A stretch of 64,000 nt of DNA from Yoonia sp. BS5-3 (GTDB taxonomy: Bacteria > Pseudomonadota > Alphaproteobacteria > Rhodobacterales > Rhodobacteraceae). Below are positions 45,417 to 54,503 of this stretch, piece after piece. The notes below the pieces were generated by a model. It did no database searches. It was given only the letters and a program-made list of their open reading frames with translations, and had not been told where the DNA came from. How positions within the stretch are numbered: position 1 is the stretch's first letter; every line of letters starts with the position of its first letter. The DNA lies in NCBI RefSeq assembly GCF_038069655.2, contig NZ_CP150951.2:2940001-3004000 (forward strand). The letters run 5' to 3'. The position numbers and the translations under genes were made by a program.

Positions 45417-46634
45417 TTACGGCATCGCAACCGAACTTGTGTGTGGCCGGCCAACAAATGCGTAAAACAGGATCGTCGCAAAGCAGGCCGGCACCAAGAG
45501 CCCAAGCGCCATTGGAAGAGCTGTCTGAGTTCCGCCTAAAGCCACGCAGAATGACACCAAAAATGCGATGGCAAACTGGGTTGCACCCAGCAGGGCGGAT
45601 CCCATCCCGGCGCCTTCACCGGACAGCTCCATCGTCATCGACATTGCGTTTGCTGAAAGCAGCCCAACCACGCCAATCGATACCCATAGAGGAAAAGCAA
45701 AGACCCATAAGGTGTATGAGCCTGATACGAACGCGAGAACCGCCGTCGAAGCGACAAAGATCGGCAGGCCGACGCTGATCACCTGTGCAGGATTAAAGTG
45801 GTTGAGCAAAATGCCGTTGATCTTGCCAAAAATGATCAATGCGGTAGCAATCACAGCAAACATGATCCCAAATTCAAGCGAACTTAGCCCGAATTTCCCT
45901 TGAAATACCCCTGATGACCCAGTGATGAACGCAAACATCCCGCCTTGAATAAGGCCCGATACCAACGCCATAACGACAAATTTTGGCTTCGAGAGCAGCG
46001 TGAAAGCTGTCCGCCCTCCATCGATGAAGGGCCGGGTTTTCCGCGCTGACGCCTTGAGCGTTTCAGGCAAGATAACGAAAGCCATTGCGAAGGCCACAGT
46101 GCTGATAAGGGCCATCACAAAAAAGATTGATTGCCAGCCGAGTGTTTCAAGCAGGAGACTGCCCAAAGTTGGCGAAACGATCGGCCCAACCGTCATCAGC
46201 ATGACAAGCACCGTCATCACTTGAGCCGCACGGCGCCCCTCATACAAATCTCGCACGATGGCGCGTCCAACGACCATACCTGCGCTGGCACCGATCGCCT
46301 GCACGAAACGCAATACATTGAACCACGTGATATCGTGGACCAGCGGAAGGGCCACCGACGTCGCCGCGAACAACGCGGTCCCAATCAAAAGCGGCCCTCT
46401 ACGACCGTAAGTGTCCGCGAGCGGGCCAAGCATAAGCTGCCCCACACAGAGCCCAAGAAAGAAGATCGACAAAGAGAATTCTGCCCCAGCATGACTCGAC
46501 CCCATTGAGGTCGCCAGATCGCCGAGCGCGGCAAGGTACATATCGGTCGCCAATGGCGGGAACAAAGACAAGAGGCCCAGCGTCACCGTTATGGCCATGG
46601 TTCGGTTGATTTTGGGGGCTGAGAGTATAATCAT
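45417..46634 (-). CDS. Bcr/CflA-type multidrug efflux MFS transporter
   Basis: A 405-residue protein with 12 membrane segments. Start at 46634 is preferred: GGAG lies upstream and the residues before it do not fit. Drug/H+ antiporter-1 marks: SLFPPLATDMYLAALGDLAT (the Bcr/CflA signature DMYLPALP-like), LMLGPLADTYGRRGPLLIGT (motif A), and GASAGMVVGRAIVRDLYEGR. It probably exports a toxic drug, sulfonamide or bicyclomycin-like compound. A TetR regulator is divergent 105 bases away with paired operator-like repeats in the gap, an arrangement that usually means repression by the regulator and induction by the drug. Confidence 0.93.
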   Translation of the reverse strand: MIILSAPKINRTMAITVTLGLLSLFPPLATDMYLAALGDLATSMGSSHAGAEFSLSIFFLGLCVGQLMLGPLADTYGRRGPLLIGTALFAATSVALPLVHDITWFNVLRFVQAIGASAGMVVGRAIVRDLYEGRRAAQVMTVLVMLMTVGPIVSPTLGSLLLETLGWQSIFFVMALISTVAFAMAFVILPETLKASARKTRPFIDGGRTAFTLLSKPKFVVMALVSGLIQGGMFAFITGSSGVFQGKFGLSSLEFGIMFAVIATALIIFGKINGILLNHFNPAQVISVGLPIFVASTAVLAFVSGSYTLWVFAFPLWVSIGVVGLLSANAMSMTMELSGEGAGMGSALLGATQFAIAFLVSFCVALGGTQTALPMALGLLVPACFATILFYAFVGRPHTSSVAMP

Positions 46635-46654
46635 ATTGGCTCCAGATCTATTAG

Positions 46655-46694
46655 TGGACTTCGGTCTACTTTGTGAATAATAGACTGCTGTCCA
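46655..46694. promoter_or_regulatory. Paired inverted TetR operator-like repeats
   Basis: TGGAC-TTCG-GTCTA (46655-46668) and its reverse-complement-like TAGAC-TGCT-GTCCA (46681-46694) form two near-palindromic half-sites 26 bases apart, centred between the divergent MFS and TetR genes. Confidence 0.65.
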
Positions 46695-46739
46695 AAAAGT
46701 AAAGGCAGGGGGGACTGTGCAAATGAACAGGAACTGTGC

Positions 46740-47312
46740 ATGAATACGCAAAGTACGAGCGGACGTCCGGTGAGCATCCAAGCGGGTGCAGCTCTGAAGG
46801 AGGCCGCACTGCGTCTCGTGCGGGCACATGGATACAATAAGGTATCGATCGCGGTCATCGCAAAGGAAGCTGGGGTTGCGCGCCAAACGCTTTACAACCG
46901 ATGGGATACCAAAGCCGACCTTATCCTTGATGCTTTGTTTGACGACGCCGAAAACTATGCGGCGGCTCCTTCGTTGGAAGATGGGCGGGACATCCGTGTT
47001 CTACTTGAAGAATTTCTGTTGAACATTTTTCAATACGTGACCGCCAATGGTGACATGATGCGCGCACTTATCGCGGCTGCCCAACACGATACGGCGTTTC
47101 ACAGTTCGTTTTACGCTAAGTTTGTTTTGCCCCGAGACAAGATGATCTCAGATTTGCTGAGGCTTGCGCAAACGCGCGGAGAGTTTTCACCGGAGCGCGA
47201 TGCAGAGCTGGTTTCGGGCTTTATACACGGGGCATTCTGGTACCGATTGCTAAACCGAAAGCCACTGGATGCTCGTTTTGCGAGGGCTATTGTATCAGAT
47301 GTATTTGGTTGA
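46740..47312 (+). CDS. TetR-family transcriptional regulator
   Basis: A 190-residue protein with an N-terminal helix-turn-helix (about 10-58; LVRAHGYNKVSIAVIAKEAG, ARQTLYNRWDTKADLI) and a C-terminal TetR-type ligand domain. It is divergent from the Bcr/CflA exporter and is predicted to repress it by binding the repeats at 46655-46694; a drug ligand would release it. Confidence 0.9.
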   Translation: MNTQSTSGRPVSIQAGAALKEAALRLVRAHGYNKVSIAVIAKEAGVARQTLYNRWDTKADLILDALFDDAENYAAAPSLEDGRDIRVLLEEFLLNIFQYVTANGDMMRALIAAAQHDTAFHSSFYAKFVLPRDKMISDLLRLAQTRGEFSPERDAELVSGFIHGAFWYRLLNRKPLDARFARAIVSDVFG

Positions 47313-47612
47313 ACGAGCGAACTTTACAGCCAGACTGCCATGCCTCACCAGTTGGGGGGAGTGTCCAAACTGCCTTTGTGACGCAACTTCGATATCAATG
47401 GATCACCAACGCAAAGAGGTCGTTGGTTCTAATGTCTGAAAGGTCTACAAAGTCCCGCTCTGCAGACCTCGATATTTAATACATGGAAGTCCGCTTGTGG
47501 AAACGTGATGACGACGCAGTCTTGTTTAGGACGTGCGATACGGAAAAGGTTTGAAACACGCTATTCCCAGTGCGACGCTTTGGTCCTAGGATAATTGCGT
47601 CAGGAGCGTTCT
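47313..47612. other. 300-base intergenic region, nothing recognised
   Basis: Between the TetR and cupin genes no coding frame, hairpin or clear promoter was seen. Moderately AT-rich. Confidence 0.4.
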
Positions 47613-48086
47613 ATGCCTGTTTTCAGCCCCAAAACGGTTAAGACCGACAGTAGCGATGGCGCGGGTGATCCCTGCGGGCCTTATCATGCGCTGCTGTTCA
47701 GCGACAGCGGCGGCTTGACACAGTTTGGTGCTTTTGAGGAAATCTTGCCGCCCGGGTCCTCCTCTTCCATCAAGCATTGGCATCAGACCGAAGATGAAAT
47801 GGTCTATATCCTTCAGGGCGAAGTCACCCTTCATCTGGGCCCCGACACGATCATCATGCGCCCTGGCGAGGCGGCGACCTTTAAGGCGGGCGACCCAGTG
47901 GGCCATTGCCTGACGAATAACAGCGGCGCAGAGGTCCGTTATCTGGTGATTGGCACGCGCGCGCCCGTTGATGTCGTGACTTACCCAGACCATGACCGCG
48001 TCTTGCATTTTGACAGAGAGACGCAAAATCGGCGCTGGACAGATCACAGCGGCGCACCGGCGGATAGCCCTTATAAGGGGGATTGA
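47613..48086 (+). CDS. Cupin domain protein
   Basis: A 157-residue single-cupin protein: SSIKHWHQTEDEMVYILQGE with the metal-ligand pattern H-x-H-x(n)-E of cupin motif 1 (HWHQTEDEM), GEATTFKAGDPVGHCLTN-like motif 2 (GEAATFKAGDPVGHC with His). It may bind a metal and act as a dioxygenase, isomerase or sugar-binding protein; the substrate is unknown. The ATG at 47613 has AGGAGCG before it. It is monocistronic. Confidence 0.85.
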   Translation: MPVFSPKTVKTDSSDGAGDPCGPYHALLFSDSGGLTQFGAFEEILPPGSSSSIKHWHQTEDEMVYILQGEVTLHLGPDTIIMRPGEAATFKAGDPVGHCLTNNSGAEVRYLVIGTRAPVDVVTYPDHDRVLHFDRETQNRRWTDHSGAPADSPYKGD

Positions 48087-48237
48087 ATAGGTATGTTTGC
48101 GATTTTCTTCGACGTCGCAAGGCTCGTGTAAAACAGATACGCGCGGCTAATTTCAGTCGTTCAACCTGTTCGAACGACGCGCGCATCTTCGAGCACGAAG
48201 AGAGTTTGCTTGGAAGACCCTATCGAACATGTACCGC

Positions 48238-48669
48238 TCAACTTTTGAACCAGTTATCCGGTTGCGGTAAGTTGCCTTCCCAACCCAAAGTAAGCCTAAC
48301 GATGTTTGATACGCCTCCATGGGCAAGATGCCGTGCATCTTGGTGCGTCAAAAATTTTGAGACAGTGGCCTTGTTCGCGAATAAAATCGTATCGAAAATC
48401 TCTTCACGCATCTTTTCTGTTGGATATGGTGGTAATTGATGCGTTTCGTGCATCACTGCAAACAAGAAATAGAAACGTTCTTCATCTTCTTGCAAGATTT
48501 GCAGGTGGTCGTTGGTTATTTCGAAGCTGAACGAACGGTCGATGTGACCTGATGCGACTGGGAAGCTGTACATCAGTTTTCCATCTACACGGACAACGCC
48601 AGCGCACCAGCCGGGTTTGCCTTTGGTCGGAATAAGTTCTGTTTCTGACACGACTTTTCCTATCATCAT
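48238..48669 (-). CDS. Hypothetical protein
   Basis: A 143-residue protein, from MMIGKVVSETELIPTKGKPG to QPDNWFKS. It has alternating strands and helices (FSFEITNDHLQILQEDEERF, PPYPTEKMREEIFDTILFAN). No signal peptide or membrane segment. I do not recognise the family. It stands alone on the minus strand with 150 and 230 bases of gap on its sides, and the local GC is lower than in the neighbouring core genes, so it may have been acquired; small orphans of this shape include immunity proteins, but nothing shows this here. Confidence 0.55.
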   Translation of the reverse strand: MMIGKVVSETELIPTKGKPGWCAGVVRVDGKLMYSFPVASGHIDRSFSFEITNDHLQILQEDEERFYFLFAVMHETHQLPPYPTEKMREEIFDTILFANKATVSKFLTHQDARHLAHGGVSNIVRLTLGWEGNLPQPDNWFKS

Positions 48670-48856
48670 CTAGCAGATTGAACCTGAGCATGCCCTTTAG
48701 GCTTAGCGCTGACATCTTTGTGCGACCAAGGCGAGATTCTAATCCCGGTGAAGCAGAAAGTTCAGGAAATATGCTCTTTCAGTTCAATTGCGCATTTTTC
48801 ACATGGTAAAGTGACTGTCGTCGCTCTTTTGCAATTCTTGTTAGCTCTAACAAACG

Positions 48857-48890
48857 AAACGGCCGCCCGGCAGAGCTGGGCGGCCGTTTT
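48857..48890. terminator. Bidirectional terminator after the flotillin gene
   Basis: AAACGGCCGCCC (48857-48868) pairs perfectly with GGGCGGCCGTTT (48878-48889), nine-base loop, with T-rich tails on both strands. It lies 12 bases past the flotillin stop. Confidence 0.85.
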
Positions 48891-48901
48891 GGGATGTCTT
48901 C

Positions 48902-50587
48902 TTATTTGGCTGACTTGCTGCCTTTGGGTTTTGCTGGCGTGATCACTTCGCCATCCGCTGCGCTGTCTTCGGGCGCTTCTGGCGTTGGGAAAGCATCACC
49001 TGTCACGTCGGCCAGACCGTTTTCAAGGCTGAGCCCCAGTTCCTCGCCCAGCTTTTTCATCGCGGGCATTTGCAGTGCCATCCCCATGATACTGTCCAGC
49101 GCCTGGTTAACCGGTTGACCGCCCCCGTTGGCGCCAGCGCCCGCACCATTCAGGCCGCCAACCTGGTGGATCTTGATGCTGTCGATCTTCTCGGCTGGTT
49201 TGACCATCTCGGCCACAATCCCGGGCAGGGCTTCGAGCCGGGCGATGTCGAGCTTCATCTTGATGATCTCGGCGCTGAGCGCATTTTCCGCCCCCGCAAT
49301 CGCGTGCCGCCCTTCGGCTTCGGCCAGCATGTCGGCCTTTTTCGCCTCGGCCCGGATCGTCAGAGCGTTGGCATCGGCTTGCGCCTCTTCCGTCAGGGCG
49401 GCGGCCCGGTCGGCTGCGGCGTCTTTCTCGGCCTCAGCTGACAGGCGCACGGCGGTCGCCTGACGCTCGGCCTCTTTGGTGGCTTCGATCAGCGCAATCT
49501 GCTTGGCACGGTCCGCTTCGGCCACGGCACGGGCGGTTTCGATCGCCTCTTGCGCCTTTTTGGCTTCGGCGCGGGCGCTGTCAGCAGAGGCCCGGGCCCG
49601 GCTTTCTTCTTCGGATTTTTGCGCCACGATGATCTGGCGGTCTTGATCAGCCACTTCTAATTCACGCTCATTGGCGATTTCGGCCTCGCGGATCACGCGC
49701 TCGCGCTCAATCTCGGCGGCGCGAATTTCGCGTTCTTTCTCAATCCGTGCCTTTTCCTTGGCCTGATCAGAGATTTCCCTGTTCCGGGCGATTTCGGCTT
49801 CTTGTTCGGCCTGCAGGATTTCGATCTGCCGGATCTGTGCAATCTGGGCTTCTTGTTGCGCGCGCTCGATCTCGTATTTCTGGCGTTCGGCTTCCATTTC
49901 GGCCTGACGGACAGCGACGTCAGCTTCGGCTGTAATGGTCGCGCGTTCCTTTTTGGAGGTCGCGATCACCTCGGCCAGCTTGCGCATCCCGACAGCGTTA
50001 AAGGCGTTGTTTTCATCCAATGCCTCAAACGAGGTCTGGTCCAGCGCTGTGAGCGAGACCGATTCCAGTTCCAGACCGTTTTTCAGCAGGTCCTCTGAGA
50101 TCGCATTCTGCACCTCTTGTACGAATTCAGAGCGGTTTTCATGCAGCTCATCCATCGACATCCGTGCCGCGACCGAGCGCAGCCCGTCCACCAGCTTACC
50201 TTCGATCATTTCGCGCAGTTGATCGACATTGAACGTCCGGTCGCCCAAGGTCTGCGCAGCCCGGCTGATCCCGTCTTCGGTTGCGTTTACCGAGACGTAG
50301 AACTCTACGCCCACATCAACCCGCATCCGGTCGCGCGTGATCAGTGAGGCATCGTCTTTGCGGTGCACTTCGAGCCGCAGTGTTTTCATGTTTACATAGG
50401 AAATTTCATGCAGGAACGGGATGGCGATTGTGCCTCCATCCATGATGACTTTGCGCCCGCCCGAGCCGGTTTTCACAAGGCTTACTTCGCGCGTTGAACG
50501 TCGGTAAAGCCGGGCCATGATCAGCCCGATGAAGATGAACAGCCCGATGATACTGGCCGCAACAATGAGTATGGATTGAAAGTCCAT
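48902..50587 (-). CDS. Flotillin family protein (SPFH; YqiK-like)
   Basis: A 561-residue protein: one N-terminal membrane segment (SILIVAASIIGLFIFIGLIM), an SPFH/band-7 domain (about 30-210; VGVEFYVSVNATEDGISRAA and NGLELESVSLTALDQT), and a long coiled coil (about 215-470) of Ala/Glu repeats (KEREIRAAEIERERVIREAE) with a C-terminal flotillin tail (ALPGIVAEMVKPAEKIDSIK). Flotillins form oligomeric membrane scaffolds in lipid microdomains. The upstream gene, also minus strand and 38 bases away, encodes the YqiJ-type partner; the pair is a known module in bacteria. Confidence 0.93.
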   Translation of the reverse strand: MDFQSILIVAASIIGLFIFIGLIMARLYRRSTREVSLVKTGSGGRKVIMDGGTIAIPFLHEISYVNMKTLRLEVHRKDDASLITRDRMRVDVGVEFYVSVNATEDGISRAAQTLGDRTFNVDQLREMIEGKLVDGLRSVAARMSMDELHENRSEFVQEVQNAISEDLLKNGLELESVSLTALDQTSFEALDENNAFNAVGMRKLAEVIATSKKERATITAEADVAVRQAEMEAERQKYEIERAQQEAQIAQIRQIEILQAEQEAEIARNREISDQAKEKARIEKEREIRAAEIERERVIREAEIANERELEVADQDRQIIVAQKSEEESRARASADSARAEAKKAQEAIETARAVAEADRAKQIALIEATKEAERQATAVRLSAEAEKDAAADRAAALTEEAQADANALTIRAEAKKADMLAEAEGRHAIAGAENALSAEIIKMKLDIARLEALPGIVAEMVKPAEKIDSIKIHQVGGLNGAGAGANGGGQPVNQALDSIMGMALQMPAMKKLGEELGLSLENGLADVTGDAFPTPEAPEDSAADGEVITPAKPKGSKSAK

Positions 50588-50625
50588 GTACGTCTCCTTG
50601 ATAAGAAATATTTGTTTTGTTCGGT

Positions 50626-51336
50626 TTAAGCCGTGATGTCGACGACGAAGAACACGCCGTTTCGTTTGCGGATGACATGCACATCCCGCCCTTGCGGAAT
50701 TTCTGCATCATCATCCAAAGGTTCGACCCGTAGGTAATGGATATTCCCATGCCGATCTTTGATCTTGGCCTCAGCCGGTTTGCCGCGTTTGGCCGTGCCT
50801 TGGCTGATCACCCCGTGATGGCCGCCCAGAAAGCGCGTCTTCATCGCAGAGGATTCTGTTTTGGGCATGATTGCAGCCACCATGCGCGCGATGAACCGGG
50901 CGCAATAGACGCCAACCACCGCCGCAATGGGCAACGTGATCGCAACAGGTAGGGTGACCCCGAAAACGCCCGCGCCAGTACTGAGCAACACCAGCCCAGA
51001 CAGCCCGAAAAGTGTGAGGAATGACACCAGCCAGATTAGAAAGGGGACTTCCCCGATCCCAAGCCAGCCAATCCAGCCCCCGGCGCCAGATGCCCCGTCC
51101 AAGCCGGTATCCGCATCCGCATCGAGATCAAGATCCGTGTCTATGTCGACATCGACATCCATATCGATGTCAAAATCCGCATCCAGATCCAGATCAACAT
51201 CCGGCGCGTCTGATCCGATGGCCAGTAGGCTGCCCCCTAGGATCAAAGAGATAATTTCTAGAATGAAAAGGCCCAGCACAACGCATAGGGCAATGGAAAA
51301 TGGGTAGGCTTCGGGCGTTAGAAATATAGCGATCAT
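50626..51336 (-). CDS. YqiJ/NfeD-like membrane protein with Asp-rich loop
   Basis: A 236-residue protein from the ATG at 51336 (AGGAGGA upstream). It has an N-terminal membrane segment (IALCVVLGLFILEIISLILG), then an Asp-rich periplasmic or cytoplasmic loop with alternating Asp and hydrophobic or other residues (VDLDLDADFDIDMDVDVDID, about residues 42-75), two or more membrane segments (IGEVPFLIWLVSFLTLFGLS, VAITLPIAAVVGVYCARFIA) and a C-terminal OB-fold (VISQGTAKRGKPAEAKIKDR and HVIRKRNGVFFVVDI). This is the NfeD/YqiJ architecture that partners with flotillin. The loop might bind divalent cations. Confidence 0.85.
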   Translation of the reverse strand: MIAIFLTPEAYPFSIALCVVLGLFILEIISLILGGSLLAIGSDAPDVDLDLDADFDIDMDVDVDIDTDLDLDADADTGLDGASGAGGWIGWLGIGEVPFLIWLVSFLTLFGLSGLVLLSTGAGVFGVTLPVAITLPIAAVVGVYCARFIARMVAAIMPKTESSAMKTRFLGGHHGVISQGTAKRGKPAEAKIKDRHGNIHYLRVEPLDDDAEIPQGRDVHVIRKRNGVFFVVDITA

Positions 51337-51437
51337 TTGTCCTCCTTCTGGTGTATACATAGGTATACGGGGGATCACTTTAAAGTGAGCTTTACAAAAG
51401 TTTCACATTTTTCGCGCGCATTGCCAGGGTTAGGGCC

Positions 51438-51953
51438 CTAGTCGAGTGTTTGTGAAAACCGAATGCCGACCGTTTCAATCCCGGGGTTCCATTCGGACGC
51501 ATTTGCATTTGAGCGGTGATCGAACAACACGCTAAGGCTGGAGCCGTTGGGAAAATCGATCCCGGCCCCCAGTGTTCCACGAAATTGCAGGGGGAATCCG
51601 ACATCCGGCCCGTCGCCCTGAAAATAGACCCCCGGCATCAGCGACAATTCCACATAAACGGGGCTGTCCGCGATCCGCCGCGTCGTCCATTTGCCCCCGG
51701 CACCCAACCAAAAATCATCTTGGTCGCTCAGGCTGGCCCCGACCGTCGGCTGGAAGGCCCCGTAATATTTGGGAAAATCATAGATGCCATAAATCTCATC
51801 ACCGATGATTTCCTCTTGGAAATAGGTATCCCCGAATTGGATCGCGATCCGTTCTTCGGCAGGGGCGGTTTGGATGCAATCGGTCGGGCAGTCGTTCAGG
51901 TAGGTATCGAGCCCGCCCATGATGAAAAAGAATACGGCAAATCTGCTGTCCAC
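51438..51953 (-). CDS. Acyloxyacyl hydrolase (PagL-like lipid A 3-O-deacylase)
   Basis: A 171-residue protein that ends in the PagL pattern: LQFRGTLGAGIDF, SVLFDHRSNANASEWNPG, and IETVGIRFSQTL, with the catalytic His-Ser pair of DHRSN. PagL is an eight-stranded outer-membrane barrel that removes the 3-O acyl chain of lipid A. The GTG start at 51953 gives a hydrophobic N-terminus (FAVFFFIMGG) but no clear signal peptide, so the true start may be upstream inside the TetR gene. It lies 11 bases after the TetR stop in the operon with PPK2. Confidence 0.75.
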   Translation of the reverse strand: MDSRFAVFFFIMGGLDTYLNDCPTDCIQTAPAEERIAIQFGDTYFQEEIIGDEIYGIYDFPKYYGAFQPTVGASLSDQDDFWLGAGGKWTTRRIADSPVYVELSLMPGVYFQGDGPDVGFPLQFRGTLGAGIDFPNGSSLSVLFDHRSNANASEWNPGIETVGIRFSQTLD

Positions 51954-51964
51954 GGGCGGTCTTC

Positions 51965-52582
51965 TTACTGGTCTGGGTCGATCAGCCCAAGCCCGCGCAG
52001 ATAGATACCAATGCCGGACTCCAGCAGATCTTCGGGCGGGTAGGGGCTTTGCGTGCCGGGGTTAGAGCGTGCGAAAAGTTCCACGACCCCGTGGCTCAGC
52101 GCCCATATATGCGCGCTGAACATTTGTGCGGGTGGCCTTTTTTCGGCGGGGATGTGTTGGCTGAGTTCGGCAGCCGCTTTTTCAAGCACCCCCATCGCGC
52201 GGGTTGCTGCGCTGTGCAGTTCAGGGCTGCGGTTGATCGATATGCCAGATTCGAACATGGCGATGTAATAACCGGGATATTTACGAGCAAATGCCAGATA
52301 GGCCCGCCCCGTCGCTTCGAAAGCCGCCAGCGCGGATGGTTGCCCATTCCCGTAAGCATGTTCCATCAAATCGCCAAACATCTCATAGCCTTGCTGGGCC
52401 GCGGCGGCGATCAGATCTTCGCGCCCTTCGAAATGCCGGTAGACGGCGGCGGGGGTTACACCGGCCTCACGTGCGGCCTCTGACAGGGTGAACCCGGTTG
52501 GTCCCCGCTTTTCGATCAGCGACAGGCACCCATCGATCAGTGCTTTGCGCAGATTGCCGTGATGATAGCCGCGTTTAGGCAT
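51965..52582 (-). CDS. TetR-family transcriptional regulator
   Basis: A 205-residue protein with an N-terminal helix-turn-helix ([40 protein letters not shown], about 8-60) and a TetR C-terminal ligand domain of the type WHG/TetR_C_33. It overlaps the end of ppk2 by 8 bases and precedes the PagL-like gene, so it is in the middle of an operon, an uncommon place for a TetR gene. The ligand is unknown; regulation of its own operon is possible. Confidence 0.9.
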   Translation of the reverse strand: MPKRGYHHGNLRKALIDGCLSLIEKRGPTGFTLSEAAREAGVTPAAVYRHFEGREDLIAAAAQQGYEMFGDLMEHAYGNGQPSALAAFEATGRAYLAFARKYPGYYIAMFESGISINRSPELHSAATRAMGVLEKAAAELSQHIPAEKRPPAQMFSAHIWALSHGVVELFARSNPGTQSPYPPEDLLESGIGIYLRGLGLIDPDQ

Positions 52583-53444
52583 GCCAGAGTTCAGGCCCCC
52601 CGGCGATTTGCGGGTCGATTTCGCCCAATGCCTTCAGGTCTTTACCGTCATAATCGAGCTGATGAAGGATGCTGCGGATCACCTGCACTCGCGCCCGCCG
52701 CTTGTCATCGGACCGCACGAGCGTCCATGGCGCGGTATCCGTATGGGTCCGCGTGAGCGTTTCATCAATTGCGCCCGTGTAAGCATCCCATTTGCCAAGC
52801 CCCTCAACATCGATCCAGGACAGTTTCCATTGCTTGAGCGGGTCTTTTTCCCGGTCCAAAAACCGTTTGAGCTGGGTTGCCCGCCCGACATTGAGCCAGA
52901 TTTTGATCAGGGTGATCCCTTCATCCACCAGCATGTCTTCGAATTCGGGGGTCTGGCGGAACCATGCGGCGCGCTGCTTGTCGCTGCAGAAGCCAAAAAC
53001 ATGTTCGACAACGCCCCGGTTATACCAGCTGCGGTCAAAGATGGTGATCTGCCCTTTGGCCGGTAAATGGGCGATGTAGCGTTGGAAATACCATTGCGCC
53101 GCTTCGGTTTCTGTCGGCTTTGAGAGCGCGACCACCTTGGTATTGCGCGGATTGAGGTTTTCGCGGATCCGCTTGATTGTGCCGCCTTTGCCCGCAGCAT
53201 CGCGCCCTTCAAAGACGATCGCGATCCGTTGCCCGCTATCTTTGACCCAGGATTGCAGGCGCACCAGCTGGATTTGCAGCGCCGCAAGCGCCGCTTCGTA
53301 ATCATCTTTATCCCAGCGTTTATCATAGGGGAAATCGGGGTTCAGGATATCGGACTTACCGCCTGCTTTGATCGCTGCGCGCACTTCTTTTGGTGCGGCC
53401 TCTTTGAAATAGCGGCTGATGCCACCGTCAAAGGGTAAATCCAT
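52575..53444 (-). CDS. ppk2: Polyphosphate kinase 2
   Basis: A 289-residue PPK2-family kinase: Walker A region [18 protein letters not shown] (about 75-93), Walker [21 protein letters not shown], and lid motif [15 protein letters not shown]. These fit class I PPK2, which uses polyphosphate to phosphorylate ADP or GDP. The enzyme is soluble and the length is typical for one-domain members. It is followed by TetR and PagL-like genes in overlapping arrangement. Confidence 0.94.
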   Translation of the reverse strand: MDLPFDGGISRYFKEAAPKEVRAAIKAGGKSDILNPDFPYDKRWDKDDYEAALAALQIQLVRLQSWVKDSGQRIAIVFEGRDAAGKGGTIKRIRENLNPRNTKVVALSKPTETEAAQWYFQRYIAHLPAKGQITIFDRSWYNRGVVEHVFGFCSDKQRAAWFRQTPEFEDMLVDEGITLIKIWLNVGRATQLKRFLDREKDPLKQWKLSWIDVEGLGKWDAYTGAIDETLTRTHTDTAPWTLVRSDDKRRARVQVIRSILHQLDYDGKDLKALGEIDPQIAGGPELWHA

Positions 53445-53535
53445 GAAAACTCTCCCGAACTGCCGGACTTCTTATATGGGGGTTTTATAGCCCGAGCGCA
53501 ATTCTGCATCCGGTCTGAGTTGACGGGCAGGGCGC

Positions 53536-54024
53536 TTATCCGGTCATCGCGAAATCGGTGATGGCGGACATCAACAGGTTCAGCGCCTTTTGCGTTGCGG
53601 CCTGCCGGACGCCGTCCCGACCCAGCGCGCCGAAATCGGCGGTTTCCGTGTGGCACGTATGCTGTGTTGCGATCCCGAAGCAGACCCGCCCTTCGGGCTT
53701 ATGGTCTGATCCACCTGGCCCGGCGATCCCGGTCACAGAGACGCTGATCTGCGCGTTCGAGGCCGCCAGCGCGCCTTGCGCCATTTCGGCGGCCACCTGT
53801 TCGGAGACGGCCCCATGTTGATCAAGTGTGGCCACTTTCACATTCAGCATCTGCGCTTTGGCCGCATTCGAATAGGTGACAAAGCCCCGGTCAAAAACGG
53901 CCGAGCTGCCGGGAATGTCTGTCAGGGCGGCGCTGATCATTCCGCCCGTGCAGCTTTCGGCCGTGGCGATCATCAGATGTTTGTCTTGCGCGGCCTGCAG
54001 GATGTCTTTGGCGATCTGGTTCAT
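53536..54024 (-). CDS. CinA-family nicotinamide-nucleotide amidohydrolase (PncC)
   Basis: A 162-residue protein with the CinA C-terminal domain alone: TAESCTGGMISAALTDIPGS, VFDRGFVTYSNAAKAQMLNV, VSVTGIAGPGGS and DHKPEGRVCFGIA. It deamidates nicotinamide mononucleotide in pyridine-nucleotide salvage. The longer, competence-linked CinA N-terminal domain is absent. It overlaps pgpA by 4 bases (ATGA). Confidence 0.93.
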   Translation of the reverse strand: MNQIAKDILQAAQDKHLMIATAESCTGGMISAALTDIPGSSAVFDRGFVTYSNAAKAQMLNVKVATLDQHGAVSEQVAAEMAQGALAASNAQISVSVTGIAGPGGSDHKPEGRVCFGIATQHTCHTETADFGALGRDGVRQAATQKALNLLMSAITDFAMTG

Positions 54025-54503
54025 GTCATATGCGCAAGGGCGGCAAGCCCTGCGACCCCGACCGCTGCGAATACTCCGGCGATGACATCATCCAGCATCA
54101 CCCCCGTTGGTCCATGCATCCTGTCGGCCCAACCGACCGGTCCCCATTTGGTGATATCAAAGAGCCGGAAAAGCACAAAGGCTACAATCCAGCCGGGCCA
54201 AAGCGCAGTGATGCTGACCCCATTTGCCGCAGCCCCAAAGGCCACGGGAAGCAGGGCGATCCATTGGCCGGCGACCTCATCAATCACGATTTCGGACGGG
54301 TCGTGATTGTCTTTGCCGCGCGTTTCAACGCCCGTTGCCCAAACCCCCAGCCCGTAAGAGGCGAGGATGCCGCAGACCAGCCCCCAAGGGCCTGTCAGCA
54401 CATAGATGACCCAAGCGGCGGGCAGGGCGGCCAATGATCCCCAGGTGCCCGGCGCTGGCCGCAGGTGTCCGACGTAAAAGAAGGTGGCGATCAGATGGGT
54501 CAT
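54021..54503 (-). CDS. pgpA: Phosphatidylglycerophosphatase A
   Basis: A 160-residue membrane protein with about four membrane segments: [40 protein letters not shown]-like block ([20 protein letters not shown]), [14 protein letters not shown], and [19 protein letters not shown] with the Asp cluster of PgpA. It dephosphorylates phosphatidylglycerol phosphate to phosphatidylglycerol. The start at 54503 overlaps the ispDF stop; an ATG upstream in the same frame lies inside ispDF and is rejected. It is in the operon ispDF-pgpA-cinA. Confidence 0.93.
   Translation of the reverse strand: MTHLIATFFYVGHLRPAPGTWGSLAALPAAWVIYVLTGPWGLVCGILASYGLGVWATGVETRGKDNHDPSEIVIDEVAGQWIALLPVAFGAAANGVSITALWPGWIVAFVLFRLFDITKWGPVGWADRMHGPTGVMLDDVIAGVFAAVGVAGLAALAHMT

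Noticed and set aside
51100-51215. Short tandem-like hexamer stretch as a CRISPR or satellite repeat
   Set aside because: It encodes the Asp-rich loop of the YqiJ-like protein; units are degenerate and in frame, without spacers.
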